A DNA stretch of 64,000 bases from Gigaspora rosea (lineage: Eukaryota; Glomeromycota; Glomeromycetes; Diversisporales; Gigasporaceae). Positions 22,944 through 34,690 of the stretch are shown here, piece by piece. A program made the translations under genes and the position numbers. Numbering within the stretch: position 1 is the first letter of the stretch; each line of letters opens with the position of its first letter. The stretch is taken from assembly GCA_003550325.1 (NCBI GenBank), contig QKWP01000827.1, positions 141,653-205,652 on the forward strand. The letters run 5' to 3'. The notes beneath the pieces are model-generated. The model saw only the letters and a program-made list of their open reading frames with translations, was not told where the DNA came from and did not search any database.

Positions 22944-24724
22944 ATGGCATTTTTGAAGGTAGCTGAAGAGTTGTTAGATCAAGGAACTTTTATTGAGATG
23001 AAAGACAAGGTACACAATTTTAATATTTATTTCATCTGGCAAAGAAAAGTAACTCCTAGTCGACTGCGCCTTGACTAGTAGTAGTAATGTTTTATTTAGT
23101 ATATTTTCAATATACGCATTACTACTCAGGAGAATTACTGGATTGCTTGGCTTGGGGATCCGTATTATTTCACTGGCAATTACTTCACTGAGTGATTGGG
23201 TGGTTTAATTGGAAATAATTGGCTTGAATGCCGCTCCATAGGTTTCAATTCGGGGCTTTGGCTTTGCTGTAAATAGCTTTTGGTTCTGGAGAAGGAATTG
23301 ATTAGATCTTTACTACTCAACAAAATTAAGTGTACTGCTAATAATTTGTTTCTATCACAGGTGATTGAAGAAGGATCGCAGCATGCAAAAGAATTTGAGA
23401 AATATTGGAGAAGTATTATTGATAAACAAGTAAATGCCTTAAATACGTCACAAAAGCTTATAATCGTGAGTTAGTCAATAAAATCGACTTAGTTAACTAA
23501 GCTGCCCGAAAAGTTCTAGTCAAATAAGCAATATCAGAAAATTCGAGAAAATACATTTAATATAGATGAGTAATGTTTCGACTTAGTCGATTTTTAAATA
23601 TCAACTTAGTCGAGTCTAAATTTGTGTCGGCTACAAATATTATGAGGGCGATTGAATAATAATGAGTCCTTTATCACATTTGATACAATAATAATTATAA
23701 ATTTTTGTTTGCACTTTGTAATCAAACGTAGAAACGGAATCAAGCAGTAATTGGAGAAAAACAAAACCGAAATGCAACCGAAGAGGAAAGACAACTGCAG
23801 ACGAAGAAAACAAGGAACGATTTAAAAGGGACCTCTCTCACTGATGCAATTCAACATACTTTACCAAATTTGATTTATCTGTAGTTACGACGCAATAAAT
23901 CTATATCAAGTACAGCATCAGTCGAGCAAAGATTTCCAACCAAGATCTTAAAGTGGTGAAGATTTAAAGAAAAAGTTAAAATGTGGCGTTCCAAGAATGT
24001 ATGACAAGAATATCAAAAACTTATTTTTAACAATTACATGTGAGAAGGATATGTGGGTTGCAGCCGAAGTAAACATCCACGACAATCTAACACCACTGGA
24101 CAGGTCGATCTGTTTTTTAGACGGCCGTGCATTAGAGGACGTAATTGGAGAACCGGATTTCATTGTTGTCGACAAAGATTATGAAATAGTAATTCCATTC
24201 GAATACAAGACACGATGGACTTTAAAAATACCTTCGAATGAAGAAATTGTTGTATTAAATATTCAAGAAAAGAAATATAGAGAAGGAAGGCTTACGAATT
24301 CCAAAGCACTTCTATCTACAACTCAATCAACCAAATTTATGGGTACATGTGTGCCTTTGAATTACGGTAAGAATGCTCTTTTGGGGATTGTAAGCCAATA
24401 TTTCACATGATTACCATTTATGAAAATAGGTATGGGGTGTTATCATCGTACGACCAAACCTGGTTCTCTCAGAGGGGAATAAATGGAGTCTACGACTGGT
24501 TACGCGTATCAGATCCTATTAGCAACACATCAACGGATCCTACGCTGTTAAAATCCATTGCTTACATAATTTTCGTCGCTTCGAACAGCCGATACGCACC
24601 TTACATTGACAAACCTAAACTGATTACTGATGAAGAGTCATCCAATTCCGGTACATCTGATAACGAGCAAAAAAAGATGATAAGGAATTTAAATATAAAA
24701 AACCTTATCTCTAAAAGAACCTAA
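22944..24724 (+). pseudogene. broken gene with PD-(D/E)XK-like nuclease signature
   Basis: Pieces in order: a short open stretch at 22944 (MAFLKVAEELLDQG), an exon at 23361-23466 (VIEEGSQHAKEFEKYWRSII, bounded by CAG and GTGAGT), a charged stretch around 23740-23860, and the main block 23950-24724. The main block has GEPDFIVVDKDYEIVIPFEY followed by KTRW: PD...ExK spacing fits a restriction-endonuclease-like fold, as found in Crinkler-type and related fungal proteins. It continues with RYGVLSSYDQTWFSQRG after a frame change near 24395-24407 (one base short). Stops near 23883 and 23957 also break the frame. Function cannot be stated beyond a likely DNA- or RNA-acting domain. The exons upstream of 23740 are joined only by position, so their membership is uncertain. 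Confidence 0.55.
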
Positions 24725-25176
24725 CGTTGTAACTCGACGTCGGAGTACTCAGGTTGAATGATCATATAATGGATTACAACAACAGTCGATTTATCTCCGT
24801 AATTACAAGAATTCAATCCTTAAAGAAATTTATTGTACATTATGTATATGCGAAATGGAGGAGTTCAACGATTTCAAGCCAAGTGAAGATTATGTGATAG
24901 TAATTATAAATTAAACCTCTCTACAATAAGGCATTTTCAATCGAATCTTGAAAATATTTATAGATATTCTTCTATGGTTACACAATTCAGAAAGTTGCGA
25001 TCACGTGATCATCGAAAATTTTTAAAGTCCATTTATATTAGAGTTAAAGTCTATTTTGGGCTTAAATATTAGAGATTTTAATAGCAAAGTCGCAAGGAAA
25101 ACCTTTATTAATGCGCAGAAGGTTGTTACGTATGCAAAATTTTGTGTAATAAGCGATTTTTGGCAAAAGAACGTTT
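24725..25176. other. intergenic
   Basis: 3' flank of the preceding broken gene; no coding signal or repeat recognised. Confidence 0.5.
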
Positions 25177-25184
25177 GGTTTGAA

Positions 25185-26057
25185 TAGTGATACGGGTCGA
25201 TGAAAAAATCGCGGGCCGAGGCCGATCCAAAAAAAACTCGGGCCGGTCTACCGGGCCGACCTTTTGCTAGTGTAATTTTTTCTGATCAGAATCAGTCAAT
25301 ATTAAACGTGTAAAAAGTCATCAGGTAGTTTTTTATCGAATTCTAGTGATATTAAATGATTTTTGTCCTTGAGAAAAATTCCAGCATGTTAGCATTTCAT
25401 GTTGATTGATAGTCTATGTCTCCGAACATTCTTATACTTAGATTATATGGGCAATGGACTAGGAAAACCCGTCTTTGAAGGGGGTTTTCCATTTTGAGAA
25501 AATGGCGATTATTTGTCTGTGAAACCTAAATTTTACCCCTGAAATTTTTGTTTATTTTTAGATATCAATTACTGAATAAACAATGTCATGTGATTATGAA
25601 ACACTGATTGACCAATCTAATTTAATTGAGTCGTCAATCTTTGGTTGTAAATCTATTTTTAGAACACGATCGTTAAAAAATTAGTTTACATTCAAGTTAA
25701 AATATCTTGATAAACTATTATATTAACGTAGGGTAAAAAGCGAAATACATATAGATATAAACCAGAACTTTAATTTGAATCGAAAATCTCGAAATTGATA
25801 AAAAAGTGTCAAAGACGGGTTTTCCTAGTCCATTGCCCATATTCGCTATTTGCAGTTTATCACCTAAATAAGCCAATTCTCTTACATTATTATAAAATGA
25901 CTAGCCGACTTTTATTAATTCCTAGCTTGAAATATACTTTAGAAGATAATCGATTCTAGCACTTCTCTTACCAACCGGCCCGGCCCACAAAGGTGCGGGC
26001 TGAGGGTCGACCCGCCCATCGACCCGGCCGTTGGGCCGGGGTCGACCCGTATCACTA
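25185..26057. mobile_element. hAT-type MITE, GC-rich ends, copy A
   Basis: Termini TAGTGATACGGGTCGA and its inverted copy TCGACCCGTATCACTA. Flanks GGTTTGAA (25177-25184) and GTTTTGAA (26058-26065) are an 8-bp duplication with one mismatch. The subterminal 90-120 bases are rich in GGGCCG/CGGCCC, in sharp contrast to the AT-rich core. Copy B is at 28252-28742 in the opposite orientation. A TA-type MITE is inserted at 25448-25839. Confidence 0.88.
25448..25839. mobile_element. TA-type MITE nested in a hAT-type MITE
   Basis: Perfect 31-bp terminal inverted repeats beginning TGGGCAATGGACTAGGAAAA. TA borders both ends (25446-25447, 25840-25841). The empty site is preserved in the related copy B near 28463-28475 (AAATATAATCTAA in place of the insertion), which proves insertion after the two copies diverged. 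Non-coding, 392 bp. The perfect TIRs suggest recent activity. Confidence 0.9.
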
Positions 26058-26065
26058 GTTTTGAA

Positions 26066-26815
26066 TCTTCCTGATCATGATACGTTGCACCAAATCATAA
26101 TCGATTATTGGCAATCATCATGTGGCTGCAACTTTTTTCAGGCAATACTGGGGTAGTTGAATGCAAGATAATAAATATTCAATGTAGTTTAAACAGTGTT
26201 CTTTACTAATGAAATTAAAAAGGCTCTACTTTTGCTTACTCAATGCAAAAGAATAATTATTATCAATAATTAACGCAAATTCTCCACCTTGAAAACCAGC
26301 CAAATAATAAGTTAACCGCAGACAACACATAATCAGCAAAAATATACTAATGACTAAAAAGACCACCCGAAGAAATTATCTAATAAAGAATTAGTTCGTC
26401 ATTACAGAACACAAAATTTTAAACTTCCTGCCAGTTTGGAAAAGGTGTCCTGACCGGCTTGATAGAGTCAAATTTTGTTTAGCATTACCCGCCGACCCAA
26501 ATTTTTCAAAAACCCTCAAAAAAATTTTTTTACCCCAATTCTCATATTTAATGATATAGTTCGAAACAATCGATATGTCAAGGGATAAGGGATATCGGAA
26601 CATTTCGGGATTGTTTATAGGTTAGGTCTGCGGGAATTTTCGGAGGTATGATAATATTGGATAACTAAAAATAAAATCTAGCTCTCAGAGCCTGGGCGTT
26701 GCCCCGGGAATGGGTCTGGTTTTTTTGACTCTTAGGCCTAAATACCCGTAAGTGAGATTTCAAATTTTATTCCGGGTATTGGCTTGGTGTTAAAATTTAA
26801 ATAAAGGCTCAAATA
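26066..26815. other. intergenic, no gene recognised
   Basis: Mixed AT-rich DNA. A 70-codon minus-strand open frame (26391-26603) has no family resemblance. GC rises near 26690-26770 (GCCTGGGCGTTGCCCCGGG, a small perfect-looking hairpin). Confidence 0.45.
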
Positions 26816-26819
26816 AACC

Positions 26820-26975
26820 CATCTTTGGTTTAAATGAACCCGAATTGGTTCGATATGAACCCGGTTTGTGTTCAAATGTGCCGATTAGGTTCAAATAAAT
26901 GCACTCAATTTGGTTTAAATGAGCCCGAATTGGGTTCAAATGACCCTTAATTTGGCGCACTTGAACCCAAATTAA
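26820..26975. repeat. minisatellite, ~20-22 bp unit
   Basis: About seven irregular copies of GGTTCAAATGAACCCGAATT in tandem. Each copy is partly self-complementary (GGTTCA...TGAACC). Confidence 0.75.
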
Positions 26976-28243
26976 TTGTTCTTTTTATTTTATTTATATA
27001 AGGTAGCTGCGCGACGCAGTCGCACTAGAAACCAGGAACGAAGATATATAGTTAATAAATGGTCCAAGTAAACGTAAATAGGAAATCAATAAGAACTGGA
27101 TACTTATTTGAATGTTTAATGGATTATTGATCTAGCATTTCATTAGTATATTGAGATAGTGATATGTTTGTAATTTAATAGTCTATGCTGTTTATTATAA
27201 ATTATTTATTCGGATTTGATAATTTTTTACTTTAGAACAAGATTTTTGTATACATGTTACTTTTATTTTTTATGGCTAATGCAGTTCTACAACAACTTAT
27301 AGAAGAATTACAATTCAATAATAAACGGGATCTTAATAAAAAAAGTTAATTGGTCTTTTTGTTGTTGATCAAGGTGAAAAACTAGATATACATGAAAAAA
27401 ACATTAAGTAAATTTGTCATTGTAAAAGGAGGTTTTTATTGAATCAGAGAGTATCAAATATTGTGTAATATTAAGAACGAGTTACAATAATTTATTCAAA
27501 AACGGGCTACGCGGGCAATGTTTAGGTCGAATATAAATAAACTAAAGCAGAAGAAAAAAATTCGAAATTACATGATATTTGAATATAAAAGATGATAAAT
27601 TTTAGGGTGTGAATATACTTTTTCATATTTAACATATCTTAATTGTTGGTTAGCGCTTAATAAAGAATATGAATGTATACACGGAAAATAAACCACATTT
27701 TAAATATAGTGTTATCTGTTGATATACAATGGAGTCAATCAGTTGTAAGTAAAAGTTTTTTGATATTGATAAAGATTTAAGCTTTTGAAATTAAACATTT
27801 GAAAGTGGCTTTATTCTAGTGCATAAAGAGAATTTTAGGTTAATAAGAAAATTTGAATGTGTTAAAATTTATTAATTTTATAAGTAACTGATAGCAGAAA
27901 TCGATACTAAATAGGAAATATTATTTGAAATTTAGCGATAATAAGTACAATTTTATAATAGATGACATTGCAGTTTTTAACCATCACTATTGTCATAAGC
28001 ATTATTGGTTTGAAGTATTTGAAAAAGCAATAAGATTTTAATAAACAGAATATTATTGTCATCTGTAGTATTTAAGTTTATTAGAGGGTTTATTTAGGGA
28101 ATTTGAGTAACATTATGAGGAATATGTATTTTTATTTGAGGGTGAAAATTAATAAATGGATTTTCTTACTGGAATGTTATTGAGGTACGGTTGTTATAAT
28201 ACCTAACACAATTATTGATTTTATCAATTTTTGCAACAAACAC
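26976..28243. other. AT-rich intergenic with a shared GC-rich motif
   Basis: AGGTAGCTGCGCGACGCAGT near 26999-27020 followed by CACTAGAAACCAGGAACG has an inverted near-copy at about 48943-48985 (GTTCCTGGTTTTAGCGAGAC then TGCGTCAAGCAGCTAACCT), so it is part of a dispersed repeat. No gene recognised in the rest. Confidence 0.5.
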
Positions 28244-28251
28244 TTTTTGAC

Positions 28252-28742
28252 TAGTGATATGGGTTGACCGGGCCCAACAGCTGGGTCAATGGGTGGGTTG
28301 ACCCTCAGCCCACACCTTTGTGGCCCGGGCTGGTTGGTAAGTGAAGTGTTAGAATCAATTCTCTTCTAAAGCATATTTCAGGCTAGGAATTAAATAAAAT
28401 CAATTAGTCATTTATAATAATGTAAGAGAATTGGCTTATTTAGATAATAAACTGGCAAATAGCAAATATAATCTAAATATCAGAATGTTCAGACAATCAA
28501 TCAACATAAAATACTAACATGCTGGAATTTTTCTCAAGGACAAAAAGAATAAAATTAAATAATTTAATATTACTATAATTCGACAAAAGATTATCTAATG
28601 GTCTTTTACATGTTTAATATAAATAAATATTGACTGATTTAGATTAGAAAAATTATACTAGCAAAAGGTTGGCCTGGTCGACCAGCCTGAGCGTTTTTGG
28701 AATCAGCCTTAGCCCATGATTTTTTGTCGACCTGTATCACTA
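28252..28742. mobile_element. hAT-type MITE, copy B, degraded
   Basis: Termini TAGTGATATGGGTTGACC and inverted TAGTGATACAGGTCGAC. Flanks TTTTTGAC (28244-28251) and CTTTTGAC (28743-28750) are an 8-bp duplication with one mismatch. Same family as 25185-26057 in opposite orientation, without the nested MITE. Many CG to TG/CA changes relative to copy A. Confidence 0.88.
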
Positions 28743-28750
28743 CTTTTGAC

Positions 28751-29924
28751 TTTATATGTATTTTAAAATATAAGTTATTAAATATTTTTAGGAATTATTT
28801 AATATGCAAAAATAAATTTTAATTATCATAATATGTATTGGCTCTGTGTATTGTGGAATATAATACTTATTAATAGTGTACTTTTGAGTAGGTTAGTGAA
28901 CAAATGATATATCAGATGAAAATTTTTGATCAAATGTTGTGATCATTAGAAATTAAACATATAAATATTATACTGCTTTATAATTAATTTCATAGACAAT
29001 TTCATAAGATAAGTAAATGATCAATTAAATAGAATAATGACTTATAATTATTATGTGGTTTTATATAAAAGGTTTTATAAGTGATTCATAAGCAGGTAAT
29101 AGTTAAGGCAAACAATTGACCAATGAAATACAATTATACATTTAAATATACCAGAAATTATGCAATATCAATTCTAATTTATTCCAATATTACATAAGTA
29201 ATTGGATTAAATTTTATGAAATATTATTATCAAAAAAAAAACTGCCCACATGAAATGAAGATAGATTTTTAAGTGAAAAGAGATTATGAATTATAATATG
29301 TTTATTACTATAATTATAAAGAAATATGAATGTATGATATTGTATTTACTGAATTGTATTGTCAGTATTATAATTAGTTAATATATTTTAAGAGATAGCT
29401 ATATGCCTAGTACTATAATAGACATATAAACTACTTACAATTATGATTTTAATTTATCTTTAATGATTAATTTTAAATTAAAAATTGATCTAATTTCAAA
29501 TTTTAGCATATAGAACTTTAATTTTAGACTCGAATAATACAATTAAATCTAAAATATATAAATTTTTTAAGCTTAATTTTTTTAAACATTTAATTTTAAT
29601 TATATAAGCATTATATACATAAAATATCAAAATATTTTATAATAATGTTAATCTGAAGCTTAAAGTAATAAATGTCATTATCATGTGACAATTAAGTTTA
29701 GAATAATTATATAATTACTTAACAAACCAATACAATATGAACTTAAAGTTTTTTGAATAAAAACAAGGATATTTAATTAATATATAAATAGTCAATTTGA
29801 TAAACATTTAAACAGACAAGAGTTTTATATTATATAATGATAAAATTTTAAAATTTTAATATTTTTGAAAGAGGTCAAAAGAAGTAAATGATCTAAGTTT
29901 AAATATTTGGTCAATCTTTTAATT
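28751..29924. other. AT-rich intergenic
   Basis: Very AT-rich; no coding or paired-repeat signal recognised. Confidence 0.55.
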
Positions 29925-32900
29925 GTGCAGTTTGTTTGCACATTCTTCAAAATATTCAATTTCTTTACAAAGTGAATGGGACATTTGCATATTCAATATT
30001 GATTCATCAAAAGGGTATAAAAATAATAAATTATTTAGTCTTTATACCCAAGAAAGCATTACATATATGCTATTACAAGTATTACTATCATTATGATCAA
30101 CTATTACTTTTTGAAAAGTTTGTTCTTGGCGTTTAAAATTAGTAAGTGCAAATGCAGGAGTTAGAGGAAGTTGAAAATGTTGAAACCTTATTTGAATTTT
30201 TGATCCATTATGGCCCCAAATAGTGCATATATAGCCACATTTAATAGGTAGATAGGTACGTAGTTGGGAGGAAGGTTTTCATAAGAACTAGATGCTTTAC
30301 TAATTAATTCAATAATAATATATTTTGGAGGACTTTTAAGCACTATTATGATTATGAAATGATAAAAAATGGATAGAATCTTTATCAAAAATAATTTGCC
30401 AGAGAATTCCTTGTATACTATTCACTAAGTAATCATTTACACAAATATTAACAGTTATAATAACTTTATATTAATTGACAATATCAAAATGCCACATAGT
30501 GCATTTTCTTTCGTATCGAGTGTTGATAAAAATTTAAGACAGTTGATTCCAGTAAGAATAGTTCTATTATATAAATCTTGTGCACAAAAGTACAAGAACA
30601 TTATTGTAATAATGTAATGTTCTTTTGTAGCTTCAAAGTTTATTTAACATGGTGATTATTTCTTGTTATAAGAAAAGTAGTATCTCTTCACTCTTGTGAG
30701 CTAATTAGGTTATCACCAAGAATTCTTAAACTTAAAGTAGATATTTGATCTTCTAAGAGATTTTTCTTATATATATTTTTTAAGAATACAGGCATAATTA
30801 GAGTCATCTAATTAATGCATTTGTTTTTTTAGAATTATAACATGTTTAATATTTGCCAAAGATTTTTTCATGTAATATTAGTGACAGAGTGAGTATTAAC
30901 AAATAAAGATTTTGTTTTGAAGAACTTTGGCTTTCAGTTATAGACTGCAAGTTAACTCGAGTAGATATTCAAGTAAATTTATCTGGTATATATAAGGCAG
31001 AGTCTAAAACCAGAGGCAATTGTATAAAATCAATAGCGAACAAAATGTTAATTTTAGCAAAATAGGTGTCATTATCTGTTGCTTTACTTTTTTTATAAAA
31101 GTATAAAGCTGAGTAAGGAGTTTTTGACCAACTATAGAGATCTCATCTATAATGTGCTATTCTATTAGAGCCCAGTATTCTTGAAGTTGCTGTAATAACT
31201 CTTCTGACAAACTATGTTTATTTTTGAAAGATTCTTCAAAACCAAATCCACATGCAGAATGAAGAGTATTTCTACCAATTTTTGCAGCGTATTTTGTAAG
31301 AAATATATTTAAAATAAGAACAGATAGCATCAATGATTTTAGATTTATTTATACTACCTGTACCAGTAAGGTACAATAGTAATTGAGATAGCTTATTTTT
31401 ATTCATTGGATGGTTTCTTCGATGATGATTACAAACAAGAAAATAAACTTTTTTGTTCAATATTTAATAGTAGGGTGAACATAGATCATTTTTTATATGA
31501 TCTACGTGGTATATTAAAATTTTATATAGTAAATTAAAAATGCTTCTAATAAATTTTTTTAAGATCTTGACCAATTTGTATAAAATTTATATAATAGGTG
31601 GTAGTTTTAAATAGTTTGTTTATAATAATAAAGTTGCACAATATCCATTGCTTTAAAAAAAATCAACTTTACATATAATTAAACTTTTGTAGGACGCTAT
31701 ATGTTTTGTAGGTTGTACAAAGAATTGATTGGTTAGATCATATGATATTTATATGTAAATCATATAATATCATATAAATTGGTTACACAAAGTTGATCTA
31801 CAATCAATTTTATATGAAATTGGAAATTTGTACACTCTACCCTTAAATCTAATATGAATTGTTCTAAGGAATTTTTATACTATGTGTAAATATATCTAAA
31901 GGAATTTACGATACTCATTATTTGGAACATTGATATTTGTATTTAAAAATGTATCATCTTTTGTATTCTTATAACTATAAATTTTTCAATCCATTTTTCG
32001 AGAAATAATTGTTAAGCACCAAATTTTTAAAAGCTTATCATTATAAATATTACTTTGGCATATGTATTGTAAGTTAATGTTATTATTAATATTAGTATAT
32101 GATACAGATTTTCTTATATTAAATCTTCCTCTGAGTTGTAAAAAGGTCATAGCATCATTTACTATTCTTAAATCTTTTAGACCAAATCTGATAATTTTTG
32201 CAGGATCAAAATTAAGAAAATCTTTGTTAGAAGGGTTATCGGCTATTAGATTATTATTATCCAAAATATTTGGTTCATTATCAGTATCATACTCAGAAAT
32301 AGAATAATCAATATGGCAGGCTTTTGCAAAAATTGGATTATTTATTACAATTCAACGCAATTCCAGTCAAGAGTAGTCTCTTCTAAACATCGATACAGTA
32401 ATTTTATATTAGAAATTATAGATTTCAGATGTAGTGATAAAGAAGAACGATTTAAAAAAGATTGACAAGCATTATTCTATATATTATAATTCTCTTACAA
32501 ATCTATAACATTTTCTCATAGTTTAAATAGCATAAGAATATATAGTACATAGTGCTCAATATTTTCTATATTATCTTTTTTTGGTAATTCTTTACTACTC
32601 AACATGACTACCTGTTCATATCCTTTCTTTCTAAGTCTTTAAATATGTAATTTATATTGAGGGTGTCCACCTTCTGGATTATGATTGCTATCTGTAAAGT
32701 CATCCCTATGAAAAAAATAGCGATTACCTCTCTCACTTGAAATTTGACTTATTGATAATAGCAGTTCAAGTGAATTAATTAGAACTTTTGAATAGTGGTA
32801 GCATAATCATATAAATATATATTATATAAAGATGAACCTCTAACCTAGTAATTGATACAAAGTTTCGTAGTATTTATTTTTTGTTAAATATTGATGTAAA

Positions 32901-33031
32901 AAATGATTCTTGACCATGATTACTATCGGCAGTTGAGTTACTACAAGATTCATTATTATTGGTAATATTCTGAATGTGCTTTGTCTATTCTTTTGTAAAA
33001 TAAATTTCAAAAGTTTTAAGATGTATTGTAG

Positions 33032-34520
33032 TTAATGATGCCTGATGAAATTATTTTTGCGATGACGAATGATGTCATCATAGTTTCGTTATGATGAAAC
33101 CTTAATGATTGATGAAACCCCCAATGATTGATGAAACCTATGACGAATTGACGAAACCTATGACAGAATTGACAAAACCTATGACGAATTGACAAAACCT
33201 ATGAAGAATTGATGAAACCTATGACGTATTAACGAAACCTATGACTAATTGAGGCAACCAATTCAGCCAATAATTAAACAACAAGCTTATATACAATGAT
33301 CTTTAGATACACTAAACCTTAAATTGTTTCAAAAAAATGATATTTCATAATAAGGTTTCATTGGCTTTTTTCTTTTTTCTTCTTTCGCACGTTCAAATAT
33401 ATGTCAAAGGTTGATCCGAAATACCGGTAGTCATTTATGTCGGGTTGATCCGAAATACTAGTTGAGAATACCAGTAATCAGGTTGATTCAGAATAGTCAA
33501 AATTTGTGCACGTTTTTATTTTCAGCAATTTCGGATCAACCCGACATAGATCCGAACATGTAAAAAAGGAAATTAAATTTTGTAAATAAACAAAGCACGT
33601 AAAGATAGAAGTTTATGGCAAAAGTATTAGTGTTGGAGACTACAATGACATATTGGTGCTCATTATTTGTAAAATTTCGTTTCTGTCATTTTAATTAGTA
33701 CACCAAGGTTGATCTAAACATTGGTTTTCAAGTATTTTTGCGTCTTTTCCTTCATAAGTAAGTAAAATCATGATAATAATAATGCACTAGTTATCTTAGC
33801 TAGGGTTCCTCAAATTCAAATCAAATCAAATATTGGATCAATTTGAATTTGATCAAATCAAATTGACCCTGATTTGAATTTGATTTGATTCAAATATTTG
33901 TATTTGAATTTGATTTGAATTTGAATTTTTAATAGTAATTTTCAAATCAAATCAAATATTTGTCAAATCAAATTAAATTTGGCCATATTTGAATTTGATC
34001 AAATCAAATATAGTCAAATTTGAATTTGAATTTGATCAAATATTTGATTCAAATATTTGAATATCAAATCAAATTGCGGAACCATAATCTTAGCAACCTA
34101 TATTGATTCTTTATCGCTGTTATTAAATATGCATTATCACTTAAAACATCATTTTTTTTAGCTTTATCATTATCATTATTAAAATACTTTTTAACTTTTT
34201 ATAAACGAGTAATTATCTCTATTTTGTATGGAATATAACTCTTCAGATTCTTCATTGATTTCGTCAATTCGTCATAGGTTTTGTCAATTCGTCATAGGTT
34301 TTGTCAATTCATTATAGGTTTCATCATTTCGTCATAGGTTTCGTTATTTCGTCATAGGTTTCATCATTTCATTATAGGTTTCGTAATTCTTCATAGGTTT
34401 CGTCAATTGTCAAGGGTATTATCAATCGTCAATTCATCAATCAGCAATCAGAAATTACTTGATGAATGGTTTCATTATTCGTCAATGACGTATATTTTGT
34501 CATTCATCAGGCATCATTAA
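33032..34520. mobile_element. 1.5-kb TIR element with inverted minisatellite arms
   Basis: Termini TTAATGATGCCTGATGAA and its inverted copy. TTGTAG precedes the left end (33026-33031) and follows the right end (34521-34526). Because of the flanking TTAA the duplication can be read as 4 (TTAA), 6 or 10 bp, so the superfamily is open (piggyBac-like TTAA or MULE-like 9-11 bp). Subterminal arrays of a ~20-bp unit (TATGACGAATTGACGAAACC) lie at 33095-33250 and inverted at 34245-34445. It also holds a smaller inverted repeat around 33411-33556 (GGTTGATCCGAAATA). Non-coding. It splits the helicase pseudogene. Confidence 0.85.
33801..34086. mobile_element. complete hAT-type MITE (AAATTTGAATTTGAT family)
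   Basis: Starts TAGGGTTCCTC and ends with the inverted copy TATGGTTCCGC. Flanked by a perfect 8-bp duplication ATCTTAGC (33793-33800 and 34087-34094). The interior is a dense alternation of AAATTTGAATTTGAT and its complement. The second copy is at 1-211. It is nested in the 33032-34520 element, giving three insertion levels at one locus. Confidence 0.93.
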
Positions 34521-34690
34521 TTGTAGTTAACTTATTTGGTATATAATAATCACAAATATCTAATAAATATGCTAGAACTTGTGGACTTGTAAGTTCAATA
34601 TGAACAGATATTTTGTTAAAGTACTTTGTTATAATTTCATGTAATTTACTTATAAGATCAAATGAAGGTTTATTAGAAGGCTGCTTTACA

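Larger units (their letters stand above)
29925..34690 (-). pseudogene. Helitron-type/PIF1-like helicase pseudogene, interrupted
   Basis: Read on the minus strand from about 34690. Blocks: ISVHIELTSPQVLAYLLDI (34610-34550), then after a 1.5 kb insertion IHLKTFEIYFTKE (about 33020), RGNRYFFHRDDFTDSNHNPE (about 32735-32675), a helical block ending DWNCVEL (about 32350), FDPAKIIRFG (about 32205), Walker A LTGTGSINKSKI (canonical glycines lost, K-S kept), IGRNTLHSACGFG, Walker B-like HIIDEISIVG (about 31150), a C-terminal VNSIQGILW-type block (about 30410), PPKYIIIEL and PLTPAFALTNFK (about 30350-30110), and a degraded final block near 30040. The order is that of Helitron-like proteins or of the PIF1-like helicases expanded in these fungi; the Rep (HUH) part was not seen. 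Many stops and frameshifts make it non-functional. PIF1-type enzymes unwind DNA 5' to 3'. Confidence 0.8.
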
